Notes under the pieces: generated by a model
Databases searched by the model: none
What the model was told of the DNA's origin: nothing
What the model saw: only the letters and a program-made list of their open reading frames with translations
Part shown: positions 18,601 through 27,183 of the stretch, piece after piece
Position numbering within the stretch: the stretch's first letter is position 1
Layout: each line of letters starts with the position of its first letter
Program-made: the position numbers and the translations under genes
Virus record (IMG/VR): IMGVR_UViG_3300032236_001859
Span: 152,044 to 216,043 of that record
Reading direction: 5' to 3' (one strand)
Source: a virus
Length of the DNA stretch: 64,000 nt

Positions 18601-21028
18601 CTTGACTGGCGACACCATTGTTGGTTAAGAATAGGGTGGGGCCAGACACCGAACTGCCCATCAGTGAGTTCGTGGCGACACCTCGAACCACGGTGACCCC
18701 TGAGTAGTCCTGCGAGGCTGCGATGGCGAGAGCCCCAACTGCGGCCATAGCTGAAGTGGGTATCACTGCTCCAGTGGCGACATCTAACGGATTCGCCCCT
18801 GTGAGTGCGTTGACTCCTGAAAGCAACATCGCACCGCCGTTCAGGGAGAAAGGGGGTGCAAACTTGTAACCAACGGTGCTGTTATATGGCGTTATCGACC
18901 CCGCAAAGGTGATAGTGGTATTGTTCGCGGTCGCCATGAATCCAAGACGAACATCCTTATTGAGGCCGGCTGCACTGAGATCAATGTTACCTGTCTTGTT
19001 ATCCAGTGCTAGGATTGATTCAGTCTGTGTCGTGAATCTTGCCAGAACGGCAGCAGTGAATAAAGCATTGCTACCAAACCCGAAAACAATTCCAGCTGGA
19101 ACCGTAATTGGATTTGGGGTAGCCGTGTTCCCACCTGTATTGGAGCCATCTGAGCCCATCGCTGCCAGGGAGTCGAATCGAAAGGCACCCCGACTGGATG
19201 TATCCAGTATGAATCCAGCATCAAATGCGATGTTGGATCCCGCGAGTGCAAAGCGATTAAAATTAGCAGAAACCCCGACACGTAGGACCAGGGGTCCTGC
19301 ACCTCCGACATCCTTGGAGATCGCACCACTGAATATCGTTTCAGAGTTCTGAGATGTATAGCTGCCAAGGGCACCACCTTTGATGCCTATAACAAGTGGA
19401 TCAGTGATTGTAGCAGCACCACTCCGGCTGGCCTGATCGCGGATTCCACCCCCATTGATGAGAACACTGCCGCCTCCAAACATGCGGCCTGAAAGTGCAT
19501 TAGTTAATCCGGTTACCCCGAAAACACCTGAGCTCAGGGTAATCCCGCCTGTGTACCCCGTTGCCGTGTACGCTGCATGGACCTCAGCAGAGGGGGACAT
19601 CGCCACTGTGATGGCCTGTGCGGAGGCCCCTATGGTCCCCAGGTTACCCGCACCCCCACTTGGATACAGTCCGTTGAGCCCCCCATTACCGGATCCCGCG
19701 ATGACAAGATTGGCATTGAGAGTGAGCCCCCCTGTGTACGTGAATGCCCCACCACCGGTCTGATTAAATGCTAGGGTGCGTGGACTCCCATTGATGGAGC
19801 TCAGAGTTGTCGCACTTACGGTGGCGCTTACACCCTGACTACTGCTGCCACCAAACGCCATGGTGCCAGTTAGGGCTGGATACGGGCGCCCAAGTGCCAT
19901 CCCATTACCAGGACTAAAAAATAAGGCACCTGCACTTGGCAGTGACAGACTCGCGACTCCAATGAAATCACCACTTAGAGTGCTTGTTAGACCAGCTAGA
20001 CTGTTGAATGCCCAAGATGCCCCAGTCTGTGCACCGCGAATACCAATGGTCCCGCCCGCATTGATCGTGATACTATTGGTAAGTATTAACGATGGATTGC
20101 TGGCGTTCAGTGATCCCCCGTAATTGACAACATAAGCACCGCTACCCATCGCGGTCTGAGTGTTTGCAGCGAGGTTACCACCAACATTGTTACCCGAGAA
20201 CGTGATACCGTCACCTACGGTAATCGCGCCTGTGTTCGTTGCGGCGTCAACTGTGGAGCCCTGAGTAACGGTTCCGGGGCCACGGTATGTGATCACGTTA
20301 CTACCCCACTGCATCGTGGCATCAAAGGCGACGTTGCTGAGGGCTGTTATGATCACAGGGGCCACAATGGACTGACCGGCTGCGAATGCTAAGGAGCCCG
20401 CCGGGGAGATGTCACCAAGGGTGCATGAGCCTTCAATGCGAATTGTTGCCGTGAATGTACGACCGTTGTTATCCCCCATGCTGAGGCGGCCATTCTTAAT
20501 AGTGATAACCCCTGTACCAAATGAATTAGCATTCGTGGAGAACACCCAAGCAGTGTTCCCATCGATGATGAGTCCTCCGCTACCAACACTGGAGGCACTT
20601 GTGATCGACCATGGCCCCGATTTTACGGTGAGAGTGTTTGTAAAGCGTAGTGCGGTACCCATGGAAACCGCGCCTGCTGTGCTGTTGTCCCACTGTGCCC
20701 CTGGCGCGATTTGTAGATTACCTGATGCAAAGGTGAGTGTGCCATTGCGTACCAATAGATTACGGACTGTCTGGAGGCCATTCACGGTTACCGTATAGGA
20801 TCCAGTTGCATTGCTCCCCGCAGCGAACACGGCATCACTTCCCTGGATCCATGCCCGTGTGGCCAGGAGACCCGCGGGATCCGTGGTCCAATAACTATTG
20901 GTCCCCCATGTCCCCGTCGCAGTCGTCGAGTTCGTGGCGCCGACACTGGTACCATTGGCATCCCAATACAGCGTAATCGGTGCGTACCTGTAGGAGGGGT
21001 AACAGATATTACCGGAGCCGATTGACAT
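15626..21028 (-). CDS. 1800-aa autotransporter-like beta-helix fibre/adhesin
   Basis: Begins with a WDANGT-type segment and WIQGSDAVFAAGSNATG, as in the N-terminus of autotransporter passenger domains. Repeated Gly/Thr/Ser/Asn-rich strands follow, including LSGTISGAGSIRHVN and LILSGDNSAWSGGF, which fit autotransporter-associated beta-strand repeats. The C-terminus has the passenger ending (LDLNGDAAGTQYDQLVIP, then KVFTIIDRQ and YVGGDGNDVTLTAQ). There is no beta-barrel translocator and no signal peptide, which suits a virion protein rather than a secreted one. It stands just after the 1006-aa fibre gene. Likely function: receptor-binding fibre or virion surface adhesin. Confidence 0.8.
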   Translation of the reverse strand: MSIGSGNICYPSYRYAPITLYWDANGTSVGATNSTTATGTWGTNSYWTTDPAGLLATRAWIQGSDAVFAAGSNATGSYTVTVNGLQTVRNLLVRNGTLTFASGNLQIAPGAQWDNSTAGAVSMGTALRFTNTLTVKSGPWSITSASSVGSGGLIIDGNTAWVFSTNANSFGTGVITIKNGRLSMGDNNGRTFTATIRIEGSCTLGDISPAGSLAFAAGQSIVAPVIITALSNVAFDATMQWGSNVITYRGPGTVTQGSTVDAATNTGAITVGDGITFSGNNVGGNLAANTQTAMGSGAYVVNYGGSLNASNPSLILTNSITINAGGTIGIRGAQTGASWAFNSLAGLTSTLSGDFIGVASLSLPSAGALFFSPGNGMALGRPYPALTGTMAFGGSSSQGVSATVSATTLSSINGSPRTLAFNQTGGGAFTYTGGLTLNANLVIAGSGNGGLNGLYPSGGAGNLGTIGASAQAITVAMSPSAEVHAAYTATGYTGGITLSSGVFGVTGLTNALSGRMFGGGSVLINGGGIRDQASRSGAATITDPLVIGIKGGALGSYTSQNSETIFSGAISKDVGGAGPLVLRVGVSANFNRFALAGSNIAFDAGFILDTSSRGAFRFDSLAAMGSDGSNTGGNTATPNPITVPAGIVFGFGSNALFTAAVLARFTTQTESILALDNKTGNIDLSAAGLNKDVRLGFMATANNTTITFAGSITPYNSTVGYKFAPPFSLNGGAMLLSGVNALTGANPLDVATGAVIPTSAMAAVGALAIAASQDYSGVTVVRGVATNSLMGSSVSGPTLFLTNNGVASQGDLTGTSSLLINLGATVGLPGTAANYGRITVANLPITVMGSGTLNCGETIPNNEASNRNVTNRINPSARLILGGTTGGGTFNIPYPDAGAYTHSQTLYSLSIQAGISSISSSNIKASSVNLAFTGTAGGAGYTRAVGGVVNQFTNTGFIPSFTNAPTTAGGSSVSGAGGNALLIGATQGFVPGVDGGDYIAAASGTFGPPAYTSQNDCSLWAAGQNIKAGTLTGTIANDVAINSLRVTLGSGTITIATGKTLTVTSGMIASTINGVVAITGGALTTGNGLDLIVGSHQNSFIIASQITGGYAFTKFLANTVTLSNANNAIGDIYILAGTLTAGASGSLGGLTAPRTIYLMGGVLFFSHALDIYSNTNIVVGAAGGYIGTPNSAGTGAVIQGSVTLHGPLAVNPVNMTGRVELSGTISGAGSIRHVNSYGQGGDYSLLILSGDNSAWSGGFALQESGAQAGAINLRLAKGASAGTGPIVTGGKGGNLLLDTASISDSVYPNNFSLLGPLGLTVWSLGPGLSTSGGTRATLSGMFVGSSSVIFQGYATGDNAITELVLSGTYSMSGIPTAPFGGTAASNYGTSSLKQNLVNGYGGLTLGLFGVYPTVLPVGTATQGALGFIRFSGVNSFLPGAVGPGYISAVHRATDTVDHTAHFGFLLTATSGAGTTYQIPEGKSFLIGSLGTADPTLNKQIGGVLGASSDAGSGSNLATLLGSPKYAAGQTLAGMFGGDINIHANADTDNQVLKMFVRHAGDTMVLGSTETREVIFCPTWGDSGGQSCLTMVRKRTGATTLIKVGAGTLVIAEADYTHTDGTSARGSFTWSLVEGTLLYNHNDNDEGVRPDFAAFNVGAGTTLGGSGVLNSVVTVTSGTMSPGTPVATAALSMKSLNLNNSGATVILDLNGDAAGTQYDQLVIPSTGDGVVLNNATLSIRLGYSPAVGKVFTIIDRQSAGPVTGVFNGLPEGATVASTGTVRNFTISYVGGDGNDVTLTAQ

Positions 21029-21029
21029 A

Positions 21030-24000
21030 TCAGGGCACCTTGGCGTTCAGCGACATCGGGATGGCATCCCAGGTGACGCCGCCATCGAGGGTAGTCATCC
21101 CAATGATGTCGACCCCGGAAGCCGTGAGCACAGCGGCGATACCGCCGGACCAACGTGTATTCGCTGGGAAGTTGAAAGTCTGGGAACCCCCGTTGGTGAT
21201 GTGGAGGACAACCGTCTTGGAAACCCCCGATGCCGGGAGGTTCGAGAACGCCAGGGTCACCGCTCCGGTAACCGTCATGGTGATCCGCGTCGCGGTGAGA
21301 CAGTTAATCGTGATTGTCCCAGCACCCGTGTTACCAATTGCATTCACGGGTTCGTTTACGTTTTTGATAATGAGTGTGCCGCCAACGGAGACGTCTCCGC
21401 CGGCGTATATGGAGCCCAGGAGACCCATGCCACCCGCTGATGTAATGGACCCCGTCAATGTGCTCACCGATGCGGCCGCCGACGTGACTATTAAGGCGCC
21501 TGCCCCTGGGGACGCCGAAAACGCACCACCGATTTGAAGACCACCATCACCCCAGATACGAACCTTCTCAGTGGTCAAGATGGTGCCGGGGGTTGTTGTC
21601 CAGAGGCCGATGCGGGTGCCCTGTGCGGCGTCTGTCCAGTTCTCAGCAGTGAAGATCGAGACGAACCCACGCGCCGCAGATGAGTAACCCGTGGCCCCGT
21701 AACCCCACGCTGAGAGGTTGGTGATTTCATCGCCAGCCTGGAGTGCACTGGGTGCGGTCAGGGTACCCCGACATGCGCGTCCCGCGAATACCGCGTAACC
21801 GCCGCCGATGCCCATGGCGACATCGGCGAGAACACGGGTGACCCCTGCGTTACCATTACCATTGATGACCTGTGCGATTGTACCCGCAGGGGCCGCTGGT
21901 GCCGTGATCCCTGTAGCCAAGACTTTGAGGCCACCAAGGGTGCCCACACCCCCAGCAGTGAGTGCGCCACCGACGTTGAGAGCACCGCCGATGCCGACAC
22001 CACCGGTGACCACAAGGGCGCCATTGGCCGCAGTGGTCGATACCGTGGTATCCCCGAAGCGGACGAGACCCAGACCAGTCTGAATCGCGTAATTGGTTTG
22101 ACCGAAAGTGATGTCCTCGAGGAGGAGCCCATAGGCCGTGGTCAGGGTTCCCGCGGAACCCCCGAGGGATCCATAGAACAATGCCGCAGTGGTACAGGTA
22201 CCCCCCGCGGTGTCCATGTAGAACTCGGAGTCGATGCCATAGAACCCACTAAGGGTCCCCGCCGTCGTCGATACCGTGAGATCCGCACGATACCCGTAAA
22301 TGACTCCGAAGTTATATCCCCCGTACAGACGCTGGGAAACCGTGTCGCCCATGTATCGCCCATTACGGGATACCGTGGGGGTAATGTTGACTTCAAGGTA
22401 GCGTGCCGTGCGGTCCACGGTGGCATTAGGGGCATATGAGATGACTTGCTTGATGCCACCGACCATGTTGAGCGCGGAGACCCCAGTGGCCCCCACGGCA
22501 ACCGAGGTATCCCCAAGGGTGACCAAACCGGTACCCGTGTAGATCGCATAGTTCGTGGTGGCCCCAGTGATACTGGGGAGATAGAGCCCGTATCCTGTGG
22601 TGATGGTGCCCGCGGTGTACGACCAGTTGCCTCTGAACAACGATGCGGCACCAACTGTGGACCCCGCACAGTTGAATGATAACGAGGTCCGGTACCCAAT
22701 AATCGAGTTGACTGTGCCTGCTGTCTTCGTGTCAGTCAGCGTGGTGTTCTCACCCACTGCGATACTGAAGTCCTCGGCTCCCGTGAGTGCAATGGAGTGG
22801 TACTGACTATAGAACGCCCCAATCGAGGAACTCAAGGGGTTCAGGGTCACACTGTCATAGATACCGTAGACGGTCCCCGTGAGATGCCCCAGGGTGCCAT
22901 ACAGGGTACGAATGCTGCCAGTAAGATTCAGGGCACCTGGAGTCGTGCTATCCGTGGTCGCCGTGCTCGTCGAGTTCAGGGTGCCCGCAGCAAAGATGTC
23001 TCCACCGGCGCCGATACCCCCGGCGACCTTCAGCGCACCGGTGACCGCGCTAATTGACGCCGTCGTATTCGCAATGGTGAGACCACCAGTGGCCAGTGTG
23101 CTATTGTATGAGAAATTGGTGGATCCCGTGAGGATGCCGTCACCACCTCCAAACCCGACGAGACCTGTGGCCAGCGCTGCCGTGATCGTGCAACTGAGAA
23201 CCCCAAGTGCGGAGAGGTTGAGCCCAGTCCCGATCGAGATCTCTTCAATCGCACCGGGATCCGCGGAGAACCTGCCAAGGACTCGGGCTGTATTCATGGT
23301 GAGCCCAGAAGACCCCACGGCCCCATTGAGGGCACCATCAGTGATCCCATAACCACTCAGGGTGGTGGGGAGATCCGAACCAATGTGATTCCAGCTCAAC
23401 GAGGGAATATCGGTTTCGACTAGAGCTCGGAACGCAGGGACTGCAGAGGATCCCAGGGGATCACTGGGCCCCGCGAAGACAAGACCCGGGGACTGAACCG
23501 CCCATTCCGCGCTGAGATCCCCTAACGTGGTCACCGGGGAGAACGTGATGCTGAACTCAGGTGGCAACACGAGTCCAACGGAGGTCACCGTACCGGTACC
23601 CAGGATGGGCGCCCATGCCGAACCCGTGTAGTGGACATAGGAATGCGTGGCGCGGTTGAAGACAAAAACGCCTTCAGCTGCTGGGGTGAACACCCAGGCG
23701 CCGTCACGATATGCGGCTAAAGCATTGGGATGCCCGAACCAGGCCCCCGTGGGGAGTGTGCCCGTGATCCAGCGCTGTTCTGCACTCGGGGACCCTGGGG
23801 GTGTATTTGTGATGGCTTGAACGGGGCCACCCCAGAACCCATCAGCGATTCTGCGATCGACGACCTGACGTGTGGTCAAATGGGCATCTGCGGTAGCCGC
23901 GATACCCGCGATATTGGCTACGAAGGGGTGGAGACCGTCGGTGGTGACAACGTCAGTCTCCAGCGTGCTCGTCGCGATAGGATTTGTTGCGGAGACTCGA

Positions 24001-24050
24001 CGCAGCTGCCTGCCGTCAAAGAATACCGGCTTCTGAGGAGTGCTTGGCAT
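21030..24050 (-). CDS. 1006-aa tail fibre / surface protein with DUF2793-like domain
   Basis: Residues about 76-148 (PGSPSAEQRWITGTLPTGAW, then FTPAAEGVFVFNRATHSYVH and YTGSAWAP) match the small DUF2793 module found near the N-terminus of phage fibre proteins. After it comes SWNHIGSDLPTTLSGYGITD, a fibre motif, and then long Gly/Thr/Ala repeats such as VTGGVGIGGALNVGGALTAG that recur several times (about 340, 700, 890) and suggest a triple beta-helix. The C-terminus is a strand-rich head. It overlaps the 156-aa gene by TAATG and abuts the 1800-aa gene. Confidence 0.82.
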   Translation of the reverse strand: MPSTPQKPVFFDGRQLRRVSATNPIATSTLETDVVTTDGLHPFVANIAGIAATADAHLTTRQVVDRRIADGFWGGPVQAITNTPPGSPSAEQRWITGTLPTGAWFGHPNALAAYRDGAWVFTPAAEGVFVFNRATHSYVHYTGSAWAPILGTGTVTSVGLVLPPEFSITFSPVTTLGDLSAEWAVQSPGLVFAGPSDPLGSSAVPAFRALVETDIPSLSWNHIGSDLPTTLSGYGITDGALNGAVGSSGLTMNTARVLGRFSADPGAIEEISIGTGLNLSALGVLSCTITAALATGLVGFGGGDGILTGSTNFSYNSTLATGGLTIANTTASISAVTGALKVAGGIGAGGDIFAAGTLNSTSTATTDSTTPGALNLTGSIRTLYGTLGHLTGTVYGIYDSVTLNPLSSSIGAFYSQYHSIALTGAEDFSIAVGENTTLTDTKTAGTVNSIIGYRTSLSFNCAGSTVGAASLFRGNWSYTAGTITTGYGLYLPSITGATTNYAIYTGTGLVTLGDTSVAVGATGVSALNMVGGIKQVISYAPNATVDRTARYLEVNITPTVSRNGRYMGDTVSQRLYGGYNFGVIYGYRADLTVSTTAGTLSGFYGIDSEFYMDTAGGTCTTAALFYGSLGGSAGTLTTAYGLLLEDITFGQTNYAIQTGLGLVRFGDTTVSTTAANGALVVTGGVGIGGALNVGGALTAGGVGTLGGLKVLATGITAPAAPAGTIAQVINGNGNAGVTRVLADVAMGIGGGYAVFAGRACRGTLTAPSALQAGDEITNLSAWGYGATGYSSAARGFVSIFTAENWTDAAQGTRIGLWTTTPGTILTTEKVRIWGDGGLQIGGAFSASPGAGALIVTSAAASVSTLTGSITSAGGMGLLGSIYAGGDVSVGGTLIIKNVNEPVNAIGNTGAGTITINCLTATRITMTVTGAVTLAFSNLPASGVSKTVVLHITNGGSQTFNFPANTRWSGGIAAVLTASGVDIIGMTTLDGGVTWDAIPMSLNAKVP

Positions 24051-24520
24051 TATTCGTCCTCACTGCTGTCTCGGCTCAGGAACTTGTTAAGAAGATATGC
24101 GGAGCCCAGGCCAAGGCCGGCGCCAGCTGCGGTGCCCCCTGCGGCGATCCCAGTGGTCTCCATGGGGGTGCCTTCGCCATAACGAGCATGCCGTCTCGCG
24201 AGTTCACCACCGAGGCCGGCGCCGAGTTCAGTACCTGCACCACCGAGAACCCCCGTGATCGCACCCTTCATGGTATCCCGAAGTCTGTCACCCTTCTTCG
24301 CAGTCAGGTACTTGTAGGCACCGAGGCCGAGGCCACCGATGAGAGCACCCTTCCATGGCATCCCCATGCCCAGGGATTCCGCGAGACCGACACCTGGTGT
24401 CGGGTTGGGGGTCGGGAGATCATAAACTGGTACGGGTGGGCGAGGTGGTTGTGCCAGCAGTGGAGTCGCCTCTGCGGCGACTTTAACAAGACTGGTGGCC
24501 AGGAAGACGTCAAGTGTCAT
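24050..24520 (-). CDS. 156-aa glycine-rich membrane-like protein with acidic tail
   Basis: Not recognised. Gly-rich hydrophobic runs at about 56-67 (GALIGGLGLGAY), 86-100 and 122-148 (GIAAGGTAAGAGLGLGSAYL) with a KFLSRDSSEDE tail. The ending resembles those of the 431-aa (10382) and 193-aa (45155) proteins. It precedes the large fibre genes and is coupled to them by overlapping stop and start codons. Confidence 0.65.
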   Translation of the reverse strand: MTLDVFLATSLVKVAAEATPLLAQPPRPPVPVYDLPTPNPTPGVGLAESLGMGMPWKGALIGGLGLGAYKYLTAKKGDRLRDTMKGAITGVLGGAGTELGAGLGGELARRHARYGEGTPMETTGIAAGGTAAGAGLGLGSAYLLNKFLSRDSSEDE

Positions 24521-25275
24521 AGTATGACCGCCATGCTGAAGTCGACGAGGGCACTGGTCTCAGTCAGCGCTCTGCACAGGGGAACCGCGACTTCCGCGGC
24601 GACCCCAACAGCATCTGGGTTGAGAACCCAACGCCCCGAGATATTGGAGAGATAGTAAACACGGTTCGGGATCAATGCGGAGACCCCGGTGAGATAACTG
24701 ACCTCGCCTGATGTCAACTCGATGACATGCCCAGGAAGGATAACACCGAAGTCATCTACTGGGGGATTCGGGGCTCCGGGGACCGTGGAACTCAGGAGCC
24801 CCAGGGGTTCATAGAGACCGCCGGCGATGGAACCCGCACCAGCGGTGGCTAACCCAACTTTACCTGTGCTTGATGTCCGCATCGCGGAACCCTTGCGCAG
24901 CGCGATTGAAGCCGGGATGCCAGTGAACTGGGATCCCGCACTACTTCCACTTCCACCGGTATAGTTGTAGGTGACACCCCCGGTGTGATACCGCAGGGAT
25001 ACCACACCACCGTTGTCCAGGATCCAGAAGTCGCCTTCTTGAGGAGACGCGGGATCACTGAGGAACCGTGGGATAACCATGCGGCCGTCACCACGAACCC
25101 CGTGCTTGACTATGCCTTGGTTTTCCCATTGATCCAACATGGAGGCATCGGGAACCACGGTCTCCGTGTTCACTGATGCCGCGGGGCCCACGCCGGGGCG
25201 CAGAATCCTGCGCTCCCCATTGCCGGGGTTATTGACTGAGCGAATGTTCCCCATGTGCGCAGCGTAAGGCTTCAA
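24517..25275 (-). CDS. Unknown 252-aa probable virion protein
   Basis: Rich in short beta strands and Gly/Ser (GGVTYNYTGGSGSSAGSQFT), with a C-terminal half that looks like a capsid- or fibre-decoration fold (VILPGHVIELTSGEVSYLTG, then PNRVYYLSNISGRWVLNPDA). The start is uncertain: TTG at 25275 or ATG at 25254; neither has a clear ribosome-binding site, and an in-frame TAG lies just upstream. The 50-base gap before it carries an 18-bp perfect palindrome. Confidence 0.65.
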   Translation of the reverse strand: MKPYAAHMGNIRSVNNPGNGERRILRPGVGPAASVNTETVVPDASMLDQWENQGIVKHGVRGDGRMVIPRFLSDPASPQEGDFWILDNGGVVSLRYHTGGVTYNYTGGSGSSAGSQFTGIPASIALRKGSAMRTSSTGKVGLATAGAGSIAGGLYEPLGLLSSTVPGAPNPPVDDFGVILPGHVIELTSGEVSYLTGVSALIPNRVYYLSNISGRWVLNPDAVGVAAEVAVPLCRALTETSALVDFSMAVIL

Positions 25276-25309
25276 GTCGACGAGGAAAGCCTATGCCCGC
25301 GCCCTGAAC

Positions 25310-25327
25310 AGTCTCGACGTCGAGACT
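25310..25327. promoter_or_regulatory. Perfect 18-bp palindrome, candidate operator
   Basis: AGTCTCGACGTCGAGACT reads the same on both strands. It overlaps the stop codon of the XRE regulator and lies 35 bp upstream of the first possible start of the 252-aa gene. It is related to the GTCTC/GAGAC elements at 9691, 40246, 45993 and 54858. A binding site for the neighbouring XRE protein is an inference. Confidence 0.45.
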
Positions 25328-25571
25328 ATCCGGGGTCTTCAACTGAAATCGCTGACAGGGGATCCGGAGACAGGGCCTCCATCGACCATCCCGTGAGCCC
25401 CGACATCTTACGCAGTAAATCGATCGTGGGGGTCCGACGACTCGACTCGATGAGGCTGAGGTAGGAATCACTGACCCCAAGAGCGGCGGCCATGCGGTCC
25501 TGGGCCAGACCACATTCGAGGCGGGCCTGCTTCCAGGCCTCTCCGAGATTACGGGGCTGTGGCTTGTTCAT
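25326..25571 (-). CDS. XRE/Cro-type HTH transcriptional regulator
   Basis: 81 aa. Residues about 10-62 form the five-helix lambda-repressor-like DNA-binding domain: EAWKQARLECGLAQDRMAAA, then LGVSDSYLSLIESSRRTP with the recognition helix near 34-42. There is no dimerisation or sensor domain, so it is a Cro-size protein. It overlaps the 259-aa gene by ATGA. It is the best candidate in the window for a protein binding the palindromic sites. The host or phage target is unknown. Confidence 0.88.
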   Translation of the reverse strand: MNKPQPRNLGEAWKQARLECGLAQDRMAAALGVSDSYLSLIESSRRTPTIDLLRKMSGLTGWSMEALSPDPLSAISVEDPG

Positions 25572-26347
25572 TGGAGCTTTCCTGACGCGAAGTCACGAAT
25601 GACCTGCTTCGCCATGGGTAAGAAGTTCTGTACTGGGGTGCCCTCGGCGATGTCCACTATGGCCGCGGCGAGTTGAATCAGGCTGGGGGACTTCAGCACC
25701 TGTGGTTCCCATGGTGTCATCACCTGTGGGGCCGTGAACTCAGTGGGTGCCGGGGGGAGATGATCGCCGACCTGGGGGAACGCAGGGGTCTGTACCAGGG
25801 GTACCGCGCTCAGGGGTTGGTTGGTGTTGGCCTGCCCTGGGGTGAACGCAGCACTGGCCCTGCAGGGATCAGTCACGCTGGGGCCAGGTGAAGTCATACC
25901 GTGGGCCACGCCTTGACCACCATCGACACTGTGGGCTTGTTCCGGGGGATTCATGAAGCCATGCTTATTGGTCCCCGCGGCTTCAGCGGCTGCCAGGGTC
26001 TCCGCAACCGTGGGGGCCGCCATGGGCGGTTTCGCCACGTTCTGGTGTGCTGGGCTCACCTGGACCACGGACTCCCCTGCAGCGGCGTGTACCGCGGCCT
26101 GGATCTCGGCAACACGGTTGGGGTTGGCTTCCAGTGTGGTCTCAGGTGTGAAGTCAGGACCGTAGGCATTGGTGAGCATGCAGTCCCTGCGCTCCCCCAC
26201 GATGCCAGGGATCCAGCGCCTGGCCTGCCCAAACATTGGGATACCCTTGGTGCACTTCATGACCACCAGCATCCCAAAGGGATCAATGGCGGCATGTGTG
26301 CACCCCGGAAAGTATCGTTCGAGTTGTTCCCAGTTATAGGATGACAT
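25568..26347 (-). CDS. Unknown 259-aa protein, folded N-terminus and disordered middle
   Basis: The N-terminal 70 residues look like a small compact domain (NWEQLERYFPGCTHAAIDPF, then MLVVMKCTKGIP). Residues 90-215 are Pro/Ala/Thr/Gln-rich and probably disordered. The last 45 residues are helical. It is first in a unit: a terminator at 26409-26440 and an upstream conserved element at 26361-26394 precede it, and GAGGG stands near the ATG. Not recognised. Confidence 0.7.
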   Translation of the reverse strand: MSSYNWEQLERYFPGCTHAAIDPFGMLVVMKCTKGIPMFGQARRWIPGIVGERRDCMLTNAYGPDFTPETTLEANPNRVAEIQAAVHAAAGESVVQVSPAHQNVAKPPMAAPTVAETLAAAEAAGTNKHGFMNPPEQAHSVDGGQGVAHGMTSPGPSVTDPCRASAAFTPGQANTNQPLSAVPLVQTPAFPQVGDHLPPAPTEFTAPQVMTPWEPQVLKSPSLIQLAAAIVDIAEGTPVQNFLPMAKQVIRDFASGKLQ

Positions 26348-26360
26348 TGCATGCCCTCAT

Positions 26361-26394
26361 GGCGTACAGCCTATGAGGGTTGACTCTCTGTAAA
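26361..26394 (-). promoter_or_regulatory. Conserved upstream element, copy 1
   Basis: The minus strand reads TTTACAGAGAGTCAA then CCCTCATAGGCTGTACGCC. The 15-bp core is an imperfect inverted repeat (TTTAC/GTCAA). The core ends 33 bp before the ATG of the 259-aa gene and lies downstream of the terminator of the previous unit. Five further copies occur upstream of other genes in the same orientation. Promoter or operator is inferred. Confidence 0.6.
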
Positions 26395-26408
26395 GAGACG
26401 AAACGCAT

Positions 26409-26440
26409 CGAGGTCACGTCCCCTAGGAGACGTGACCTCG
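26409..26440 (-). terminator. Hairpin terminator candidate after the 159-aa gene
   Basis: Perfect 12-bp arms, CGAGGTCACGTC and GACGTGACCTCG, with an 8-base loop, 21 bp after the stop of the 159-aa gene. On the minus strand it is followed by ATGCGTTTCG, only a weak T-run. Its position between a stop codon and an upstream element supports termination. Confidence 0.55.
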
Positions 26441-26460
26441 GTTCATGCACTCACCTGAGT

Positions 26461-26940
26461 TCAGGGAATGAAGGCGATGGCTTCGACGGCGACATCCCAA
26501 CCCACGGTTTCCGCGGCGGCGCCGGTAACCTTGAGCTTGAGGACGTTGGTGTCGTTGAGCAAGGCAACCACGTAGGCGGCTTCACCGATGTGGTCAACCG
26601 CAGTGGGGGAGCCGGATTCCAGCAGGGTAACAGTGGCGCCGACGACCTTGACGAGGTAACGACGGATCTCAGCGGCGACTTTGGCGCCGTCGGATTTACG
26701 GGCCACAGCTTTGACTTCGATCAAGCTGACGCTGCCATCGGCGAAGATGCCAACGGGGAGGCGTTGGTCACCGTTCTGGAAGAGCTCGGTGGCCGTGGCA
26801 TTGGTGGTGGTGCCGAGGAAGTTGAATTTCTCAACATTGCGGTTTTCCAGGGAGCGCTTGGTCTTGGCGCGGCCTGTACTGCGTTCGCGGGAATCCACGG
26901 GAAGGCGGAGAGCGCCGGCTTCATTGATACCTTTGGTCAT
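26461..26940 (-). CDS. Unknown 159-aa protein, possible virion decoration protein
   Basis: Strong ribosome-binding site CTAGGAGATTTCCC. It is a single-gene unit between two terminator-like hairpins, as expected for a highly expressed protein. The N-terminus is basic (SRERSTGRAKTKRSLENRN); the rest is strand-rich (LPVGIFADGSVSLIEVKAVA, then AAYVVALLNDTNVLKLKVTG), a beta-sandwich look. No family recognised. A capsid decoration or fibre-repeat type fold is possible. Confidence 0.75.
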   Translation of the reverse strand: MTKGINEAGALRLPVDSRERSTGRAKTKRSLENRNVEKFNFLGTTTNATATELFQNGDQRLPVGIFADGSVSLIEVKAVARKSDGAKVAAEIRRYLVKVVGATVTLLESGSPTAVDHIGEAAYVVALLNDTNVLKLKVTGAAAETVGWDVAVEAIAFIP

Positions 26941-27032
26941 GGGAAATCTCCTAGAAGAGTTGACGGGGACGTCGGTGAAGCCCCCAGCGTAAGCGAGATA
27001 TCAAGTTGTGGAAGAGGTCATGGTGTCGCCAA

Positions 27033-27063
27033 TAAAAAGGGCTCCCAGGTTTCCCTGGGAGCC
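27033..27063 (-). terminator. Intrinsic terminator downstream of the ribonucleotide reductase
   Basis: On the minus strand GGCTCCCAGG, loop GAAA, CCTGGGAGCC, then CTTTTTATT. Ten-bp perfect GC-rich stem, tetraloop and T-run: a textbook rho-independent terminator. It ends the reductase unit. Confidence 0.92.
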
Positions 27064-27075
27064 ACCTCGGCACTG

Positions 27076-27174
27076 TTAAGCGCCACACCAATCATCTTCG
27101 TCGTCTGTTGAATCACCCACCCCTGAGGATTTCAGACGACTCTGAGAATCTACCAGGGGTTGGGAATCCGCCAA
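27076..27174 (-). CDS. Possible 32-aa acidic peptide
   Basis: Open frame between the reductase stop and its terminator. From a TTG at 27174 it reads LADSQPLVDSQSRLKSSG and ends DSTDDEDDWCGA. GGAGG precedes the TTG but only two bases away, which is too close, so the start is doubtful. Length and acidic end are protein-like; chance is not excluded. Confidence 0.25.
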   Translation of the reverse strand: MADSQPLVDSQSRLKSSGVGDSTDDEDDWCGA

Positions 27175-27183
27175 GGCCTCCGA

